Counted from the stretch's first letter, positions 1 to 9,810 are shown. The stretch: 64,000 nucleotides of DNA from Mycobacterium sp. E796 (GCF_001672815.1 NZ_LZKK01000107.1:1-64000); one strand, 5' to 3'. Notes: a model not told the origin generated them from the sequence alone. A program made the numbers and translations.

Positions 1-152
1 TGGACACCGCGGCCGACCTGTACGGACAGCACGTCGCGCTGGACTTCGTCGCGCGCATCCGCGGCCAGCGCAAGTTCGAGACGGTGAAGGGCCTCGTCGC
101 CGCGATGGGTGACGACACCGAGCGGGCGCGCAACCTGCTGTCGGCGGGTTGA
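1..152 (+). CDS. ribF: Riboflavin kinase/FAD synthetase, C-terminal end (partial)
   Basis: Only the last ~49 codons are inside the window; the frame enters at base 3 and ends at the TGA at 150-152. The visible peptide includes [13 protein letters not shown], typical of the end of the riboflavin kinase domain of bacterial RibF, which phosphorylates riboflavin and adenylates FMN to FAD in the cytosol. The assignment rests on this tail and on position: in mycobacteria ribF lies directly upstream of rpsO, as here. The catalytic residues lie outside the window and cannot be checked. Confidence 0.85.
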   Translation, partial: DTAADLYGQHVALDFVARIRGQRKFETVKGLVAAMGDDTERARNLLSAG

Positions 153-459
153 TCTCTGTAGTCACATTTGCCACATCAGTCTCTGCGCGCGGCGGCGCCC
201 TGTGTGCCCACCTCAAAGCGACAACGGCGCATCGTCGGTGCCGTCTGTGGCCGTTGTCGCTGGAAGGCGGGCACACGCAGTGCTTTCCCGGCCAGGGACC
301 AATGAGGCGAAAGTGAAGGATGCGGCGTCGGAGGTTCGTCCTTTGTGCCCCGGGGATGCGCCGCTGCTAAACTGCCTGACGACATCGGCGCGTGCTGCGG
401 TTCGCGGTGGCCGCGCCGTGAATTCCAATGATCGCGGACCAATTGATGGAGATATTTTC
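153..459 (+). promoter_or_regulatory. ribF-rpsO intergenic region with putative rpsO promoter
   Basis: This 307-bp stretch has no convincing gene. A TANNNT-type -10 hexamer, TAAACT at 368-373, would start transcription near 380 and give rpsO an 80-nt leader. A purine run, GGAG at 448-451, sits 8 nt before the GTG start of rpsO and can serve as ribosome binding site. No clear terminator for ribF is visible. The promoter is inferred from the motif only. Confidence 0.4.
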
Positions 460-729
460 GTGGCGCTTACAGCCGAGCAAAAAAAGGAGATCCTGACCTC
501 CTACGGCCTGCACGAGACCGACACCGGGTCCCCGGAGGCCCAGGTCGCGCTGCTGACCAGGCGGATCGCCGATTTGACCGAGCACCTCAAGGTGCACAAG
601 CACGACCACCACTCGCGGCGCGGACTGCTGCTGCTGGTGGGCCGGCGCCGCCGGCTGCTGAAGTACGTGTCCCAGATCGACGTGGAGCGCTACCGCTCCC
701 TCGTCGAGCGGCTGGGGCTGCGTCGCTGA
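460..729 (+). CDS. rpsO: 30S ribosomal protein S15
   Basis: An 89-residue protein of the usual S15 length, beginning [20 protein letters not shown] and ending RLGLRR. It binds 16S rRNA in the central domain (platform) of the small subunit. The four-helix S15 core and the conserved stretches [12 protein letters not shown] and [19 protein letters not shown] (rRNA-contacting basic segment, about residues 43-65) are intact. The GTG at 460 is chosen because family members start there; the frame stays open far upstream but that part has no S15 similarity. It is followed by gpsI, the same order as rpsO-pnp in most bacteria. Confidence 0.97.
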   Translation: MALTAEQKKEILTSYGLHETDTGSPEAQVALLTRRIADLTEHLKVHKHDHHSRRGLLLLVGRRRRLLKYVSQIDVERYRSLVERLGLRR

Positions 730-1051
730 CGCCTGGCAAATCGCCAGTGGGGCTGGCCGGCCAAGTTCGCCCGTGTAGCATAGGAGCGTTCTGGGCCGGT
801 TCGGCCCGAGCAAACGGTGCGGTTTGCGCAGATCCGCGTAGGCCGTTCCAGCAAGTCACAAGGGAGCAGCCCGGTCTGTATCGGGCGGTCTTCGGTAGTG
901 GCTGCCGGGCTCTCCGGATCTGGGGCAGGTCGGCCGCTTCGATCGATGGCCGTAGCCGCATTCAGACTTCTTCCTTTCAGGGAAGCTCTCGGGTTACTCG
1001 CGCGTGACGACGCGAAACAGCTCAATACCCAGAGAGGCCATACGGACACCC
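730..1051 (+). promoter_or_regulatory. rpsO-gpsI intergenic region / gpsI leader
   Basis: This 322-bp region holds no gene. A TANNNT box (TAGCAT, 776-781) could start a gpsI transcript near 788, leaving a leader of about 260 nt. A 5-bp hairpin follows at once (GGGCC 793-797, GGCCC 803-807). A second small stem (CTTCC/GGAAG) lies near 969-984, and a GAGAGG run at 1032-1037 precedes the ATG at 1052. Long structured leaders are known for polynucleotide phosphorylase genes in other bacteria, where the enzyme controls its own mRNA; whether that holds here is inference. Confidence 0.35.
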
Positions 1052-3316
1052 ATGTCTGTAGCTGAAATTGAAGAAGGCGTGTACGAGGCGACCGCCACCA
1101 TCGACAACGGGAGCTTCGGCACCCGCACCGTACGTTTCGAGACCGGTCGATTGGCCCAGCAGGCCGCCGGCTCCGTGGTCGCTTACCTGGACGACGAGAA
1201 CATGCTGCTCTCGGCGACCACCGCCAGCAAGAGCCCCAAGGAGCACTTCGACTTCTTCCCGCTCACCGTCGACGTCGAGGAGCGGATGTACGCCGCGGGC
1301 CGCATCCCCGGTTCGTTCTTCCGCCGTGAGGGACGCCCGTCCACCGACGCGATCCTGACCTGCCGGCTCATCGACCGCCCGCTGCGGCCGTCGTTCGTCA
1401 ACGGCCTGCGCAACGAGATCCAGGTCGTGGTGACGATCCTGAGCCTGGACCCCAACGACCTGTACGACGTGCTGGCGATCAACGCCGCGTCGGCCTCCAC
1501 CCAGATAAGCGGCCTGCCGTTCTCCGGCCCCATCGGGGGCGTGCGGGTGGCGCTGATCGACGGCACCTGGGTCGCCTTCCCGACCGTCGAGCAGCTCGAG
1601 CGCGCCGTGTTCGACATGGTGGTCGCCGGCCGGAAGGTCGACGGAGACGTCGCCATCATGATGGTCGAGGCCGAGGCCACCGACAAGGTCATCGAACTGG
1701 TCGAGGGTGGCGCCCAGGCGCCGACGGAAACCGTTGTGGCCGAAGGCCTGGAGGCCGCCAAGCCGTTCATCAACGTGCTGTGCAGCGCGCAGCAGGAGTT
1801 AGCCGACGCGGCCGCCAAGCCTGTCGGTGAGTACCCGACGTTCCCGGACTACCAGGAGGACGTCTACTACTCGGTCGCCTCAATCGCCACCGACGAGCTG
1901 GCCAAGGCGCTGACCATCGCCGGCAAGGCCGAGCGCGACGCGCGCACCGACGAGCTGAAAGCCGAAGTGGCCCAGCGGCTCGCCGAAACCTACGAGGGCC
2001 GCGAAAAAGAGGTCAGCGCCGCGTTCCGGTCGCTCACCAAGAAGCTGGTCCGCCAGCGCATCCTGACCGACCACTTCCGCATCGACGGCCGGGGCATCAC
2101 CGACATCCGCGCGCTGTCGGCCGAGGTCGCCGTCGTTCCGCGGGCGCACGGCAGCGCGCTGTTCGAGCGCGGCGAGACCCAGATCCTCGGGGTCACCACG
2201 CTCGACATGGTCAAGATGGCCCAGCAGATCGACTCGCTGGGACCGGAAACGTCCAAGCGCTACATGCACCACTACAACTTCCCGCCGTTCTCCACCGGCG
2301 AGACCGGCCGGGTCGGTTCGCCCAAGCGGCGCGAGATCGGGCACGGCGCGCTCGCCGAGCGGGCGCTGATCCCGGTGCTGCCCAGCGTCGAGGAGTTCCC
2401 GTACGCCATCCGCCAGGTGTCGGAGGCCCTGGGCTCCAACGGCTCGACCTCGATGGGCTCCGTCTGCGCGTCCACCCTGGCGCTGCTCAACGCCGGTGTG
2501 CCGCTCAAGGCGCCGGTGGCCGGCATCGCGATGGGCCTGGTCTCCGACGACGTCGAGGTTGACGGCAACACCGAGCGTCGCTTCGTCACGCTGACCGACA
2601 TCCTCGGCGCCGAGGACGCGTTCGGCGACATGGACTTCAAGTGCGCCGGCACCAAGGACTTCGTCACCGCGCTGCAGCTGGACACCAAGCTCGACGGCAT
2701 CCCGTCGCAGGTGCTGGCGGGCGCGCTGGCCCAGGCCAAGGACGCGCGCCTGACCATCCTCGAGGTGATGGCCGAGGCCATCGACGCGCCCGACGAGATG
2801 AGCCCCTACGCGCCGCGGGTGACCACCATCAAGGTCCCGGTGGACAAGATCGGCGAGGTCATCGGCCCCAAGGGCAAGGTCATCAACGCCATCACCGAGG
2901 AGACCGGCGCGCAGATCTCCATCGAGGACGACGGCACCGTGTTCGTCGGCGCCACCGACGGGCCCTCGGCGCAGGCCGCGATCGACCGGATCAACGCCAT
3001 CGCCAACCCGCAGCTGCCGACCGTGGGCGAGCGCTTCCTCGGAACCGTGGTCAAGACAACGGATTTCGGCGCGTTCGTGTCGTTGCTGCCCGGCCGCGAC
3101 GGCCTGGTGCACATCTCCAAGCTCGGCAGGGGCAAGCGCATCGCCAAGGTCGAGGACGTCGTGAACGTCGGCGACAAGCTGCGGGTGGAGATCGCCGACA
3201 TCGACAAGCGGGGCAAGATCTCCCTGGTCCTGGTGGCCGACGAGGACTCAGCGGAAGCAGCGGAGACGCCGTCCGCCGCGCCCGCTCCTGCCGATGCCGC
3301 CACGGCAAGCAGCTAA
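1052..3316 (+). CDS. gpsI: Polynucleotide phosphorylase (guanosine pentaphosphate synthetase I)
   Basis: A 754-residue polynucleotide phosphorylase: a phosphorolytic 3'-5' exoribonuclease that also adds 3' tails, working as a trimer in the cytosol. Two RNase PH-like domains (about residues 10-145 and 335-560) are joined by a helical domain, then a KH domain (about 595-655, with [16 protein letters not shown]) and an S1 domain (about 668-735, [13 protein letters not shown]). The ATG at 1052 is preferred over an in-frame start 48 bases upstream because known mycobacterial orthologues begin M-S-x-A-E-I. The acidic, alanine-rich tail is ordinary for the genus. The 3' end overlaps pepR by 23 bases, so the two are probably co-transcribed and translationally coupled. 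Confidence 0.97.
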   Translation: MSVAEIEEGVYEATATIDNGSFGTRTVRFETGRLAQQAAGSVVAYLDDENMLLSATTASKSPKEHFDFFPLTVDVEERMYAAGRIPGSFFRREGRPSTDAILTCRLIDRPLRPSFVNGLRNEIQVVVTILSLDPNDLYDVLAINAASASTQISGLPFSGPIGGVRVALIDGTWVAFPTVEQLERAVFDMVVAGRKVDGDVAIMMVEAEATDKVIELVEGGAQAPTETVVAEGLEAAKPFINVLCSAQQELADAAAKPVGEYPTFPDYQEDVYYSVASIATDELAKALTIAGKAERDARTDELKAEVAQRLAETYEGREKEVSAAFRSLTKKLVRQRILTDHFRIDGRGITDIRALSAEVAVVPRAHGSALFERGETQILGVTTLDMVKMAQQIDSLGPETSKRYMHHYNFPPFSTGETGRVGSPKRREIGHGALAERALIPVLPSVEEFPYAIRQVSEALGSNGSTSMGSVCASTLALLNAGVPLKAPVAGIAMGLVSDDVEVDGNTERRFVTLTDILGAEDAFGDMDFKCAGTKDFVTALQLDTKLDGIPSQVLAGALAQAKDARLTILEVMAEAIDAPDEMSPYAPRVTTIKVPVDKIGEVIGPKGKVINAITEETGAQISIEDDGTVFVGATDGPSAQAAIDRINAIANPQLPTVGERFLGTVVKTTDFGAFVSLLPGRDGLVHISKLGRGKRIAKVEDVVNVGDKLRVEIADIDKRGKISLVLVADEDSAEAAETPSAAPAPADAATASS

Positions 3317-4652
3317 CCCCGCGGCGTCCCTGCGTCGCGGCACGCAGATCGCCGAGGTGAACACCGACCACAAGGCAGTGCGCCGCACCACACTGCCGGG
3401 CGGCCTGCGTGTGGTCACCGAGCACCTGCCCGCCGTGCGGTCGGCCTCGGTCGGGGTGTGGGTCGGCGTCGGATCGCGCGACGAGGGTTCCACCGTGGCC
3501 GGGGCGGCGCACTTCCTCGAGCACCTGCTGTTCAAGTCGACCCCCACCCGCACGGCCGTCGACATCGCCCAGGCGATGGACGCCGTCGGCGGCGAGCTGA
3601 ACGCGTTCACCGCCCGGGAGCACACCTGCTATTACGCGCACGTGCTGGACAGCGACCTGGAGCTGGCGATCGACCTGGTCGCCGACGTGGTGCTCAACGG
3701 ACGCTGCGCCGCCGAGGACGTGGAGCTGGAACGCGACGTCGTCCTCGAGGAGATCGCCATGCGCGACGACGACCCCGAGGACGCGCTGGGCGACATTTAT
3801 CTGTCGGCGCTCTTCGGTGACCACCCCGTGGGCCGGCCCGTGATCGGCACCGCGCGTTCGGTTTCGGCGATGACACGCGGCCAGCTGCACTCGTTTCACG
3901 TGCGGCGCTACACCCCCGAACGGATGGTCGTCGCGGTCGCCGGCAACGTCGATCACGACCAGGTGGTCGCGTTGGTGCGCGAGCACTTCGGGCCGCACCT
4001 GATCCGCGGGCGCCAGCCGGTCGCTCCCCGCAAGGGCGCCGGGGGGGTCACCGGACAGCCCGGGCTGACGCTGGTCAACCGGGATGCCGAGCAGACCCAC
4101 GTCACGTTGGGCGTCCGCACCCCCGGCCGCAGCTGGGAGCATCGCTGGGCGCTGTCGGTGCTGCACACCGCGCTGGGCGGCGGCCTGAGCTCCAGGCTGT
4201 TCCAGGAGGTCCGCGAGCTGCGCGGCCTGGCCTATTCGGTCTACTCGGCGGTGGACATCTTCGCCGACAGCGGCTCGCTGTCCGTGTACGCCGCGTGCCT
4301 GCCCGAGCGTTTCACCGACGTCATGCGGGTCACCAGCGACGTTCTCGACGCGGTCGCGCGCGACGGCATCACCGAGGCGGAATGCCGCATCGCCAAGGGG
4401 TCCCTGCGCGGCGGGCTGGTCCTTGGGCTGGAGGACTCCGGCTCCCGGATGAGCCGCATCGGCCGCAGCGAGCTGAACTACGGCAAACACCGCAGCATCG
4501 AACACACCCTGCAGCAGATCGACGCGGTCACCGTCGAGGAGGTCAACGCGGTGGCCCGCCGGCTGCTGGGCAAGCGCTACGGCGCCGCCGTTCTGGGCCC
4601 GTACGCGTCGAAACGATCGCTGCCCCAACAACTTCGGGCGATGGTATCTTAG
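3294..4652 (+). CDS. pepR: M16-family zinc metallopeptidase PepR
   Basis: A 452-residue protein of the M16 (insulinase/mitochondrial processing peptidase) family. The inverted zinc motif HFLEH (residues 73-77) and the downstream acidic helix with ERDVVLEEI supply the metal ligands and base. The second half is the inactive M16 C-terminal domain, with [14 protein letters not shown]. The start within the end of gpsI matches the basic, alanine-rich N-terminus of the M. tuberculosis orthologue. It is likely a cytoplasmic processing peptidase; the substrate is unknown. It forms an operon with gpsI and runs into the next gene with a 4-base gap. Confidence 0.93.
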   Translation: MPPRQAANPAASLRRGTQIAEVNTDHKAVRRTTLPGGLRVVTEHLPAVRSASVGVWVGVGSRDEGSTVAGAAHFLEHLLFKSTPTRTAVDIAQAMDAVGGELNAFTAREHTCYYAHVLDSDLELAIDLVADVVLNGRCAAEDVELERDVVLEEIAMRDDDPEDALGDIYLSALFGDHPVGRPVIGTARSVSAMTRGQLHSFHVRRYTPERMVVAVAGNVDHDQVVALVREHFGPHLIRGRQPVAPRKGAGGVTGQPGLTLVNRDAEQTHVTLGVRTPGRSWEHRWALSVLHTALGGGLSSRLFQEVRELRGLAYSVYSAVDIFADSGSLSVYAACLPERFTDVMRVTSDVLDAVARDGITEAECRIAKGSLRGGLVLGLEDSGSRMSRIGRSELNYGKHRSIEHTLQQIDAVTVEEVNAVARRLLGKRYGAAVLGPYASKRSLPQQLRAMVS

Positions 4653-4656
4653 CCGC

Positions 4657-5679
4657 ATGGTCCTCGGCTTCTGGGATATCTCAGTGCCCATCGTGGGTGC
4701 GCCGATGGCCGGCGGTCCCGGCACCCCGGCGCTGGCCGCGGCGGTCTCCAACGCGGGCGGGCTCGGGTTCCTTCCCGCCGCATACATCAGCGCCGAGCGG
4801 CTGGCCGAGGACATCGCAGCCGCACGTGCCCTGACGACGGGCCCGCTCGGCGTGAACCTGTTGGTACCCCAGCCCAGCGTCGCCGACTGGATCGCGCTCG
4901 ACTACTACGCCGAGGAACTCGAAAACATCGCCGACCACTACCAGTGCGAGGTCGGCCGGCCCGAGTTCGGTGACGACGACGACTGGGAGCGCAAGCTCGA
5001 GGTGGTGTCCGACGTCCATCCCGAGCTGGTCTCCTTCACCTTCGGCGTGCCGCCCCCCGACGTGATCCGGCGGCTCAGCGCGCAGGGGTTGTTGGTGATG
5101 GTCACGGTGACGTCGCCGTACGAGGCCGGGATCGCCGTCGCCGCGGGCGCGGACAGCCTGGTGGTCCAGGGGCCCGACGCGGGCGGGCACCGCGGCACCT
5201 TCGCGCCGGACATGGAACCCGGCACCGAGTCGCTGCACGAGCTGATCGACCGGATCCACCGGGCGCACCGCGACATACCGATCATCGCGGCGGGCGGGCT
5301 GGGCACCGCCGAAGACGTCGCGGGCGTGCTGCGCCGGGGAGCGGTGGCCGCACAGGTCGGCACCGCGCTGCTGCTGTCCAACGAGGCCGGCACCAGCCAG
5401 GCCCATCGCACCGCCATGAAGAACCAGCTTTTCGGCAAGACCATCGTCTCGCGCGCGTTCTCGGGCCGCTACGCGCGCAGCCTGGAAAACGACTTCATCC
5501 GGCGCCTGGACACGGTCGCCCCGCTCGGTTACCCCGAGGTCAACCAGATGACCTTGCCGATCCGGGAAGCCGCCACCGAACGGGAAGACCCGGACGGGAT
5601 GACCCTTTGGGCCGGAACGTCATTCGGTGATGCCCGACCGGGGCCGGTGGCCGACATCGTCGCCGGCCTCGACGTCTAG
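4657..5679 (+). CDS. Nitronate monooxygenase family FMN oxidoreductase
   Basis: A 340-residue TIM-barrel FMN protein of the nitronate monooxygenase (2-nitropropane dioxygenase-like) family, orthologous by position to Rv2781c. Features seen are GAPMAGGPGTPALAAAV near the N-terminus, the phosphate-binding stretch VVQGPDAGGHRG (about residues 168-179) and AAGGLGTAEDV (about 210-220). It would oxidise alkyl nitronates or act as an enoyl-reductase-like flavoprotein; the physiological substrate is not deducible. A TATCTT box at 4645-4650, inside the end of pepR, lies 6 nt before the ATG, so an extra leaderless transcript may start here. Its last 60 bases overlap the convergent ald gene. Confidence 0.85.
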   Translation: MVLGFWDISVPIVGAPMAGGPGTPALAAAVSNAGGLGFLPAAYISAERLAEDIAAARALTTGPLGVNLLVPQPSVADWIALDYYAEELENIADHYQCEVGRPEFGDDDDWERKLEVVSDVHPELVSFTFGVPPPDVIRRLSAQGLLVMVTVTSPYEAGIAVAAGADSLVVQGPDAGGHRGTFAPDMEPGTESLHELIDRIHRAHRDIPIIAAGGLGTAEDVAGVLRRGAVAAQVGTALLLSNEAGTSQAHRTAMKNQLFGKTIVSRAFSGRYARSLENDFIRRLDTVAPLGYPEVNQMTLPIREAATEREDPDGMTLWAGTSFGDARPGPVADIVAGLDV

Positions 5680-6786
5680 CACGCTCGCCGGGTCGGTGTG
5701 GGGCAGGCCGAGGTCGGTGGCCACCCGCTCGGACAGCAGCATCCCGTCGTGCGTCGAAAGGCCCTTGGCCAGAGCGGGATCCGACCGGCACGCCGACCGC
5801 CAACCGGCCTCGGCGAGCCTGAGCACGTACGGCATCGTCGCGTTGGTCAGCGCGACGGTCGACGTCTTGGGCACCGCGCTGGGCATGTTCGCCACGCAGT
5901 AGAACAGGGTGTCGTGCACGGCGAACGTCGGATCGTCGTGCGTGGTGGGCCGGGAATCCTCGAAGCAGCCGCCCTGGTCGATGGAGATGTCCACCAGCAC
6001 CGCCCCCGGCTTCATCTGCGCGACAAGGGAATTCGAGATCAGCGTGGGGGCCTTGGCGCCGGGCACCAGGACGGCGCCGATCACCAGGTCGGCCCGCTTG
6101 ACGGCACCCTCGAGCTCGTAGGCCGACGAGTATCGGGTGCCGACGCGGCCCGCGAACTCCGCGTCCAGCAGTCGGAGCTTGGCGATGTTGACGTCGAACA
6201 CCATGACGGTTGCGCCCATGCCGCTCGCGACCCGGGCGGCGTTGTAGCCGGCCGTGCCGGCCCCGATCACCACGACGTCGGCGGGCTTGACGCCCGGCAC
6301 CCCGCCCATCAGCACGCCGCGGCCGCCCTTGGTGCGCATCAGGTGATAGGCGCCGACCTGAGCCGACAGCCGTCCGGCGACCTCGCTCATCGGGGCAAGC
6401 AAGGGCAGCGCGCCGTCGGCGGTCTGGACCGTCTCGTAGGCGATCGAGGTCGCGCCGGCGGTCAACAAGGCGTCGGTGCAGGCGCGCGAGGCCGCCAGAT
6501 GCAGGTACGTGAACAGGACCTGGCCGCGGCGCAGCAGCCCGTATTCGGCCGGTATCGGCTCCTTGACCTTGAGCAGCAGGTCGGCTTCGGCCCACACCTG
6601 TTCGGCGGCGCCGGCCAGCTCGGCGCCCGCGGCCTTGAACTCCGCGTCGGGGATCGCCGACCCTTCCCCGGCGCCGGACTGGACGAGGACCTCGTGGCCG
6701 CGGCGGGTCAATTCCGCGACACCGGCCGGGGTGATGGCCACCCTGAATTCGTTGGTCTTGGTCTCGGTGGGGATCCCGATGCGCAT
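5620..6786 (-). CDS. ald: L-alanine dehydrogenase
   Basis: NAD-dependent alanine dehydrogenase, interconverting alanine and pyruvate plus ammonia; in mycobacteria it also helps NADH recycling under low oxygen and allows alanine use as nitrogen source. The N-terminal pyruvate-binding part carries LLKVKEPI and FTYLHLAAS (catalytic Lys and His), and the Rossmann domain has VVIGAGTAGYNAAR. The enzyme is 388 residues, about 17 longer than the well-studied M. tuberculosis protein, which ends at the equivalent of PASVL; the extra tail reads DVEAGDDVGHRPRSGITE. The extension runs into the convergent monooxygenase gene (60-base overlap). Catalytic parts are intact, so the gene should be functional. 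Confidence 0.95.
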   Translation of the reverse strand: MRIGIPTETKTNEFRVAITPAGVAELTRRGHEVLVQSGAGEGSAIPDAEFKAAGAELAGAAEQVWAEADLLLKVKEPIPAEYGLLRRGQVLFTYLHLAASRACTDALLTAGATSIAYETVQTADGALPLLAPMSEVAGRLSAQVGAYHLMRTKGGRGVLMGGVPGVKPADVVVIGAGTAGYNAARVASGMGATVMVFDVNIAKLRLLDAEFAGRVGTRYSSAYELEGAVKRADLVIGAVLVPGAKAPTLISNSLVAQMKPGAVLVDISIDQGGCFEDSRPTTHDDPTFAVHDTLFYCVANMPSAVPKTSTVALTNATMPYVLRLAEAGWRSACRSDPALAKGLSTHDGMLLSERVATDLGLPHTDPASVLDVEAGDDVGHRPRSGITE

Positions 6787-6853
6787 GCCTCAAGTGTGAA
6801 GAAAGTTCGAGAGCGCAGCAAACATGCTGATGATAATTCTGTAGGCTCGTGTC
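6787..6853. promoter_or_regulatory. ald-aldR divergent control region
   Basis: This 67-bp gap separates the divergent ald and aldR starts. It holds an inverted repeat, CAGCA (6816-6820) and TGCTG (6825-6829) with a 4-nt spacer, plus AT-rich flanks (GATAAT at 6832-6837). The TAGGCT hexamer at 6842-6847 is 6 nt before the aldR GTG, the signature of a leaderless start. In M. tuberculosis AldR binds this intergenic region and controls ald in response to amino acids; that the palindrome is the operator is inference. Confidence 0.6.
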
Positions 6854-7369
6854 GTGCCCGATCCATCTCCCGAACGGAAGGGCAGGGCCGCCGACCCGCC
6901 GAAGGATGTTCGACCCGCGCCCCTCGATGCGGTCGACCGCAAAATCCTGACCTTGCTGCACGCCGATGCGCGCATCACCAACAACGCGCTCGCCGAGGCG
7001 GTCGGGATCGCGCCGTCGACATGCCACGGCCGGGTTCGGCGGCTGGTGGACCTCGGCGTCATCCGCGGCTTCTACGCCGACGTGGATCCGGTCGCCGTCG
7101 GGCTGCCGCTGCAGGCGATGATCTCGGTCACCCTGCAGTCCAACGCGCGCGGCAAGATCCGCAGCTTCATCCAGCAGATCCGCACCCGGCGGCAGGTCAT
7201 GGACGTCTATTTCCTCGCCGGCGCAGACGATTTCATCCTGCACGTCGCCGCCCGCGACACCGAGGACCTCCGCTCGTTCGTCGTCGAGAACCTCAACGCC
7301 GACGCCGACGTCGCGGGCACCCAGACGTCGCTGATTTTCGAACATCTTCGTGGTGCGGCACCGATTTAG
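6854..7369 (+). CDS. aldR: Lrp/AsnC-family regulator AldR
   Basis: A 171-residue Lrp/AsnC regulator. A basic N-terminal helix-turn-helix (about residues 25-75, with LLHADARITNNALAEAVGIA and STCHGRVRRLVDLGVI) is followed by the C-terminal amino-acid sensing RAM domain (about 85-165), which builds octamers. It is nearly collinear with M. tuberculosis AldR (Rv2779c), which regulates the divergent ald gene. The GTG start is supported by the TANNNT box 6 nt upstream. It is expected to be a local, amino-acid responsive regulator of alanine use. Confidence 0.93.
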   Translation: MPDPSPERKGRAADPPKDVRPAPLDAVDRKILTLLHADARITNNALAEAVGIAPSTCHGRVRRLVDLGVIRGFYADVDPVAVGLPLQAMISVTLQSNARGKIRSFIQQIRTRRQVMDVYFLAGADDFILHVAARDTEDLRSFVVENLNADADVAGTQTSLIFEHLRGAAPI

Positions 7370-7384
7370 CCTTATGATCGGCGG

Positions 7385-8845
7385 ATGAAGCGCGATCCCG
7401 CGGTAGCGATCGTGGGGGCCGGCATGTCCGGCCTGTGCGTGGCAATCACGTTGCTGCGCAGCGGCATTCGCGACATCACCATCTACGAGAAGGCCGACGA
7501 GGTGGGTGGCACCTGGCGGGAAAACACCTATCCCGGCCTGACCTGTGACGTGCCGTCGCGGGTGTACCAGTACACCTTCGCCACCAAGCCCGACTGGTCG
7601 CACATGTTCTCGCCCGGCGGCGAGATCCAGTCCTACTTCCGGGGAGTGGCCGACCAGTTCGGCCTGCGGGACCGGATCCGGTTCGGCACCGAAATCGTCG
7701 GCGCCCGGTTCGAAAACGACCGCTGGGTGCTGCGCACGGACGCCGGCGAGGAATCGAGTGTCGACTTCCTGATCTCGGCGACCGGCGTGCTGCACCATCC
7801 CCGGATGCCGTCGATCGCCGGGCTGGAGAACTTCGGCGGCCAGGCCTTCCACTCGGCGCGCTGGGACCATTCGGTGGAGCTGTCGGGGCGGCGAATCGCG
7901 GTGATCGGCAACGGATCCACCGGCGTGCAACTGGTCTGCGGGCTGGCCGGCGTGGCGGGCCGGGTGTTGCTGTTCCAGCGCACCGCGCAGTGGATCGTCC
8001 CGATGCCCAACCCGCAATACTCCGGGTTCGCCAGCCGCACCCACCGGGCCGTTCCCTGGCTCGACCGGTTCGCGTATCGGGCCTACGGCCTCATCTTCGA
8101 CACCTTCGCCGTCGCGCTGACCAAGCCGGGACTGCGACGAAAGGCGATGGGGGCGCTGTGCCGGGTCAGCCTGCGCCAGGTGCGCGATCCCGAGTTGCGC
8201 GCGGCGCTGACGCCCGATTACCAGCCGATGTGCAAGCGGCTGGTGGTGTCCGGCGACTTCTACCGCGCGATGCAGCGCGACGACGTAGAGCTGGTCACCG
8301 CCGGCATCGACCACGTGGAGCGGCGGGGCATCGTGACCGAGGACGGCGAGCTGCACGAGGTGGACATCATCGTGCTGTGCACCGGGTTCGACACGCACGC
8401 GTTCTTCCGGCCGATGTGCCTGACCGGGCGGGACGGCATCGCCGCCGACGACGTCTGGCGCGACGGGCCGCGGGCCTACCAAACGGTCGCGATGCCCGGT
8501 TTCCCCAACTTCTTCATGATGCTCGGCCCGCACAGCCCGGTGGGTAATCACTCGCTCACCGCCGTCGCCGAACACCAGGCCGAGCACATCCTGGGCTGGA
8601 TCGAGCGTTGGCGCCGAGGCGAATTCGACACCATCGAGCCGACGGCCGCGGCGACCGAGCGCTACAACGCGCAGCTGCGCGCCGCGATGCCCGACACCGT
8701 GTGGACCACCGGCTGCAACAGCTGGTACCTGAACAAGGACGGGGTGCCCGAGGTTTGGCCGTTCACGCCCGCCAAGCACCGCGCCATGCTGGCAAACGCC
8801 GATCCGGCACAGTACGACCTGCGCCGCCGCGTCGCGGCAGGATAA
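7385..8845 (+). CDS. Baeyer-Villiger type flavin monooxygenase
   Basis: A 486-residue class B flavoprotein monooxygenase. The FAD motif GAGMSG is at residues 11-16, a second nucleotide (NADPH) motif GNGSTG at about 175-180, and between them the sequence FGGQAFHSARW (residues 150-160) fits the Baeyer-Villiger fingerprint FxGxxxHxxxW exactly. Such enzymes insert one oxygen atom into ketones or hydroxylate soft nucleophiles using NADPH. The substrate is unknown. Start ATG 7385 has a TATGAT box 6 nt upstream, so the mRNA is probably leaderless. It begins a run of oxygenase and hydrolase genes that is not part of the conserved dapB/gpsI neighbourhood. Confidence 0.88.
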   Translation: MKRDPAVAIVGAGMSGLCVAITLLRSGIRDITIYEKADEVGGTWRENTYPGLTCDVPSRVYQYTFATKPDWSHMFSPGGEIQSYFRGVADQFGLRDRIRFGTEIVGARFENDRWVLRTDAGEESSVDFLISATGVLHHPRMPSIAGLENFGGQAFHSARWDHSVELSGRRIAVIGNGSTGVQLVCGLAGVAGRVLLFQRTAQWIVPMPNPQYSGFASRTHRAVPWLDRFAYRAYGLIFDTFAVALTKPGLRRKAMGALCRVSLRQVRDPELRAALTPDYQPMCKRLVVSGDFYRAMQRDDVELVTAGIDHVERRGIVTEDGELHEVDIIVLCTGFDTHAFFRPMCLTGRDGIAADDVWRDGPRAYQTVAMPGFPNFFMMLGPHSPVGNHSLTAVAEHQAEHILGWIERWRRGEFDTIEPTAAATERYNAQLRAAMPDTVWTTGCNSWYLNKDGVPEVWPFTPAKHRAMLANADPAQYDLRRRVAAG

Positions 8846-8898
8846 ACCCGGTACCGGCGGTTTCGCATAGCCGGGCCGCGTCACTATACTTGCCTGCG

Positions 8899-9807
8899 AT
8901 GTTCACCGTCGAAGACCAGGCCGCGGGCCCTCATGACGCGTCGCTCGACCACGAACGCCTGGTCCTCGAGGCGCGCGACGTGGAGTTCGACTGGGCCAAG
9001 CTGCCTTTCCACTACGTGCCCGGCGAGCCGTTCGCGACCCACGTCCTCAACGTCCTGCACCTGCTGCTGCCCGCCGGCGAGGAGTTCTTCGTCGACGTGT
9101 TCAAGCAGGCGTTGCCGCTGATCAAGGACGACCAGCTGCGCCTTGACGTGCAGGGCTTCATCGGCCAGGAGGCCATGCACTCGCAGGCGCACTCGAAGGT
9201 GCTCGCCCACTTCGCCGCGCAGGGCGTCGACCTCACCCCATTCACCGACCAGATCAGGTGGCTGTTCGAGAAGCTGCTCGGCCCCAAGCCGGGGTGGGGC
9301 CGGCGACGCCGGCACAGCTGGCTGCTGGAGCAGGTTTCGATCGTGTCGGCGGTCGAGCACTACACCGCCATCCTCGGCGAGTGGGTGTTGGGCGCGCCCG
9401 CGCACGACGCCATCGGCACCGACCCGGTGATGCTGGACATGCTGCGCTGGCACGGCGCCGAGGAAGTCGAGCACAAGGCCGTCGCCTTCGACACCATGAA
9501 GCACCTGCGCGCCGGCTATCTGCGCCGGGTGCGCGCCCAACTGGTCGTGACGCCGGCCATGCTGTTGTTCTGGGTCCGCGGGGTCCGCTTCCTGTACTCG
9601 GTGGACCCGCACCTGCCGCCGGGGACCAAGCCGCACTGGTGGGAGTACATCCGTGCGGCGCGCCGGGGTTTGGTGCCCGGGCCGCTGCGCTTCGTGCGGG
9701 TGGTCGCCGACTACTACCGGCCGGGTTTCCACCCGTCCCAGCTCGGCGGGCTGGAGGCGGCCGTCGACTACCTGGCGCTCTCGCCCGCCGCGCGGGCGTC
9801 GCACTGA
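8899..9807 (+). CDS. Predicted metal-dependent hydrolase (PF10118-like)
   Basis: A 302-residue protein of the ferritin-like predicted metal-dependent hydrolase family common in actinobacteria (Rv2777c-like). Conserved His/Glu clusters that could bind a di-metal centre are visible: IGQEAMHSQAHSKV (about residues 88-101), VEHYTAILGEW (about 153-163) and WHGAEEVEHKAVAFDTMKH (about 184-202). No biochemical function is established; the residue pattern suggests an iron-dependent oxidative or hydrolytic enzyme. The ATG at 8899 is chosen because a TATACT box ends 8 nt before it and family similarity begins there. Only 3 bases separate it from the next gene, suggesting an operon. Confidence 0.75.
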   Translation: MFTVEDQAAGPHDASLDHERLVLEARDVEFDWAKLPFHYVPGEPFATHVLNVLHLLLPAGEEFFVDVFKQALPLIKDDQLRLDVQGFIGQEAMHSQAHSKVLAHFAAQGVDLTPFTDQIRWLFEKLLGPKPGWGRRRRHSWLLEQVSIVSAVEHYTAILGEWVLGAPAHDAIGTDPVMLDMLRWHGAEEVEHKAVAFDTMKHLRAGYLRRVRAQLVVTPAMLLFWVRGVRFLYSVDPHLPPGTKPHWWEYIRAARRGLVPGPLRFVRVVADYYRPGFHPSQLGGLEAAVDYLALSPAARASH

Positions 9808-9810
9808 CCT

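Noticed and set aside
109..459. N-terminal extension of rpsO
   Set aside because: The frame is open, but S15 proteins start at the GTG at 460 and the upstream part has no similarity.
5540..8884. Very long minus-strand frame across ald and the monooxygenase
   Set aside because: It is out of phase with ald and antisense to aldR and the flavin monooxygenase, with His/Arg/Gly-rich low-complexity content typical of shadow frames.
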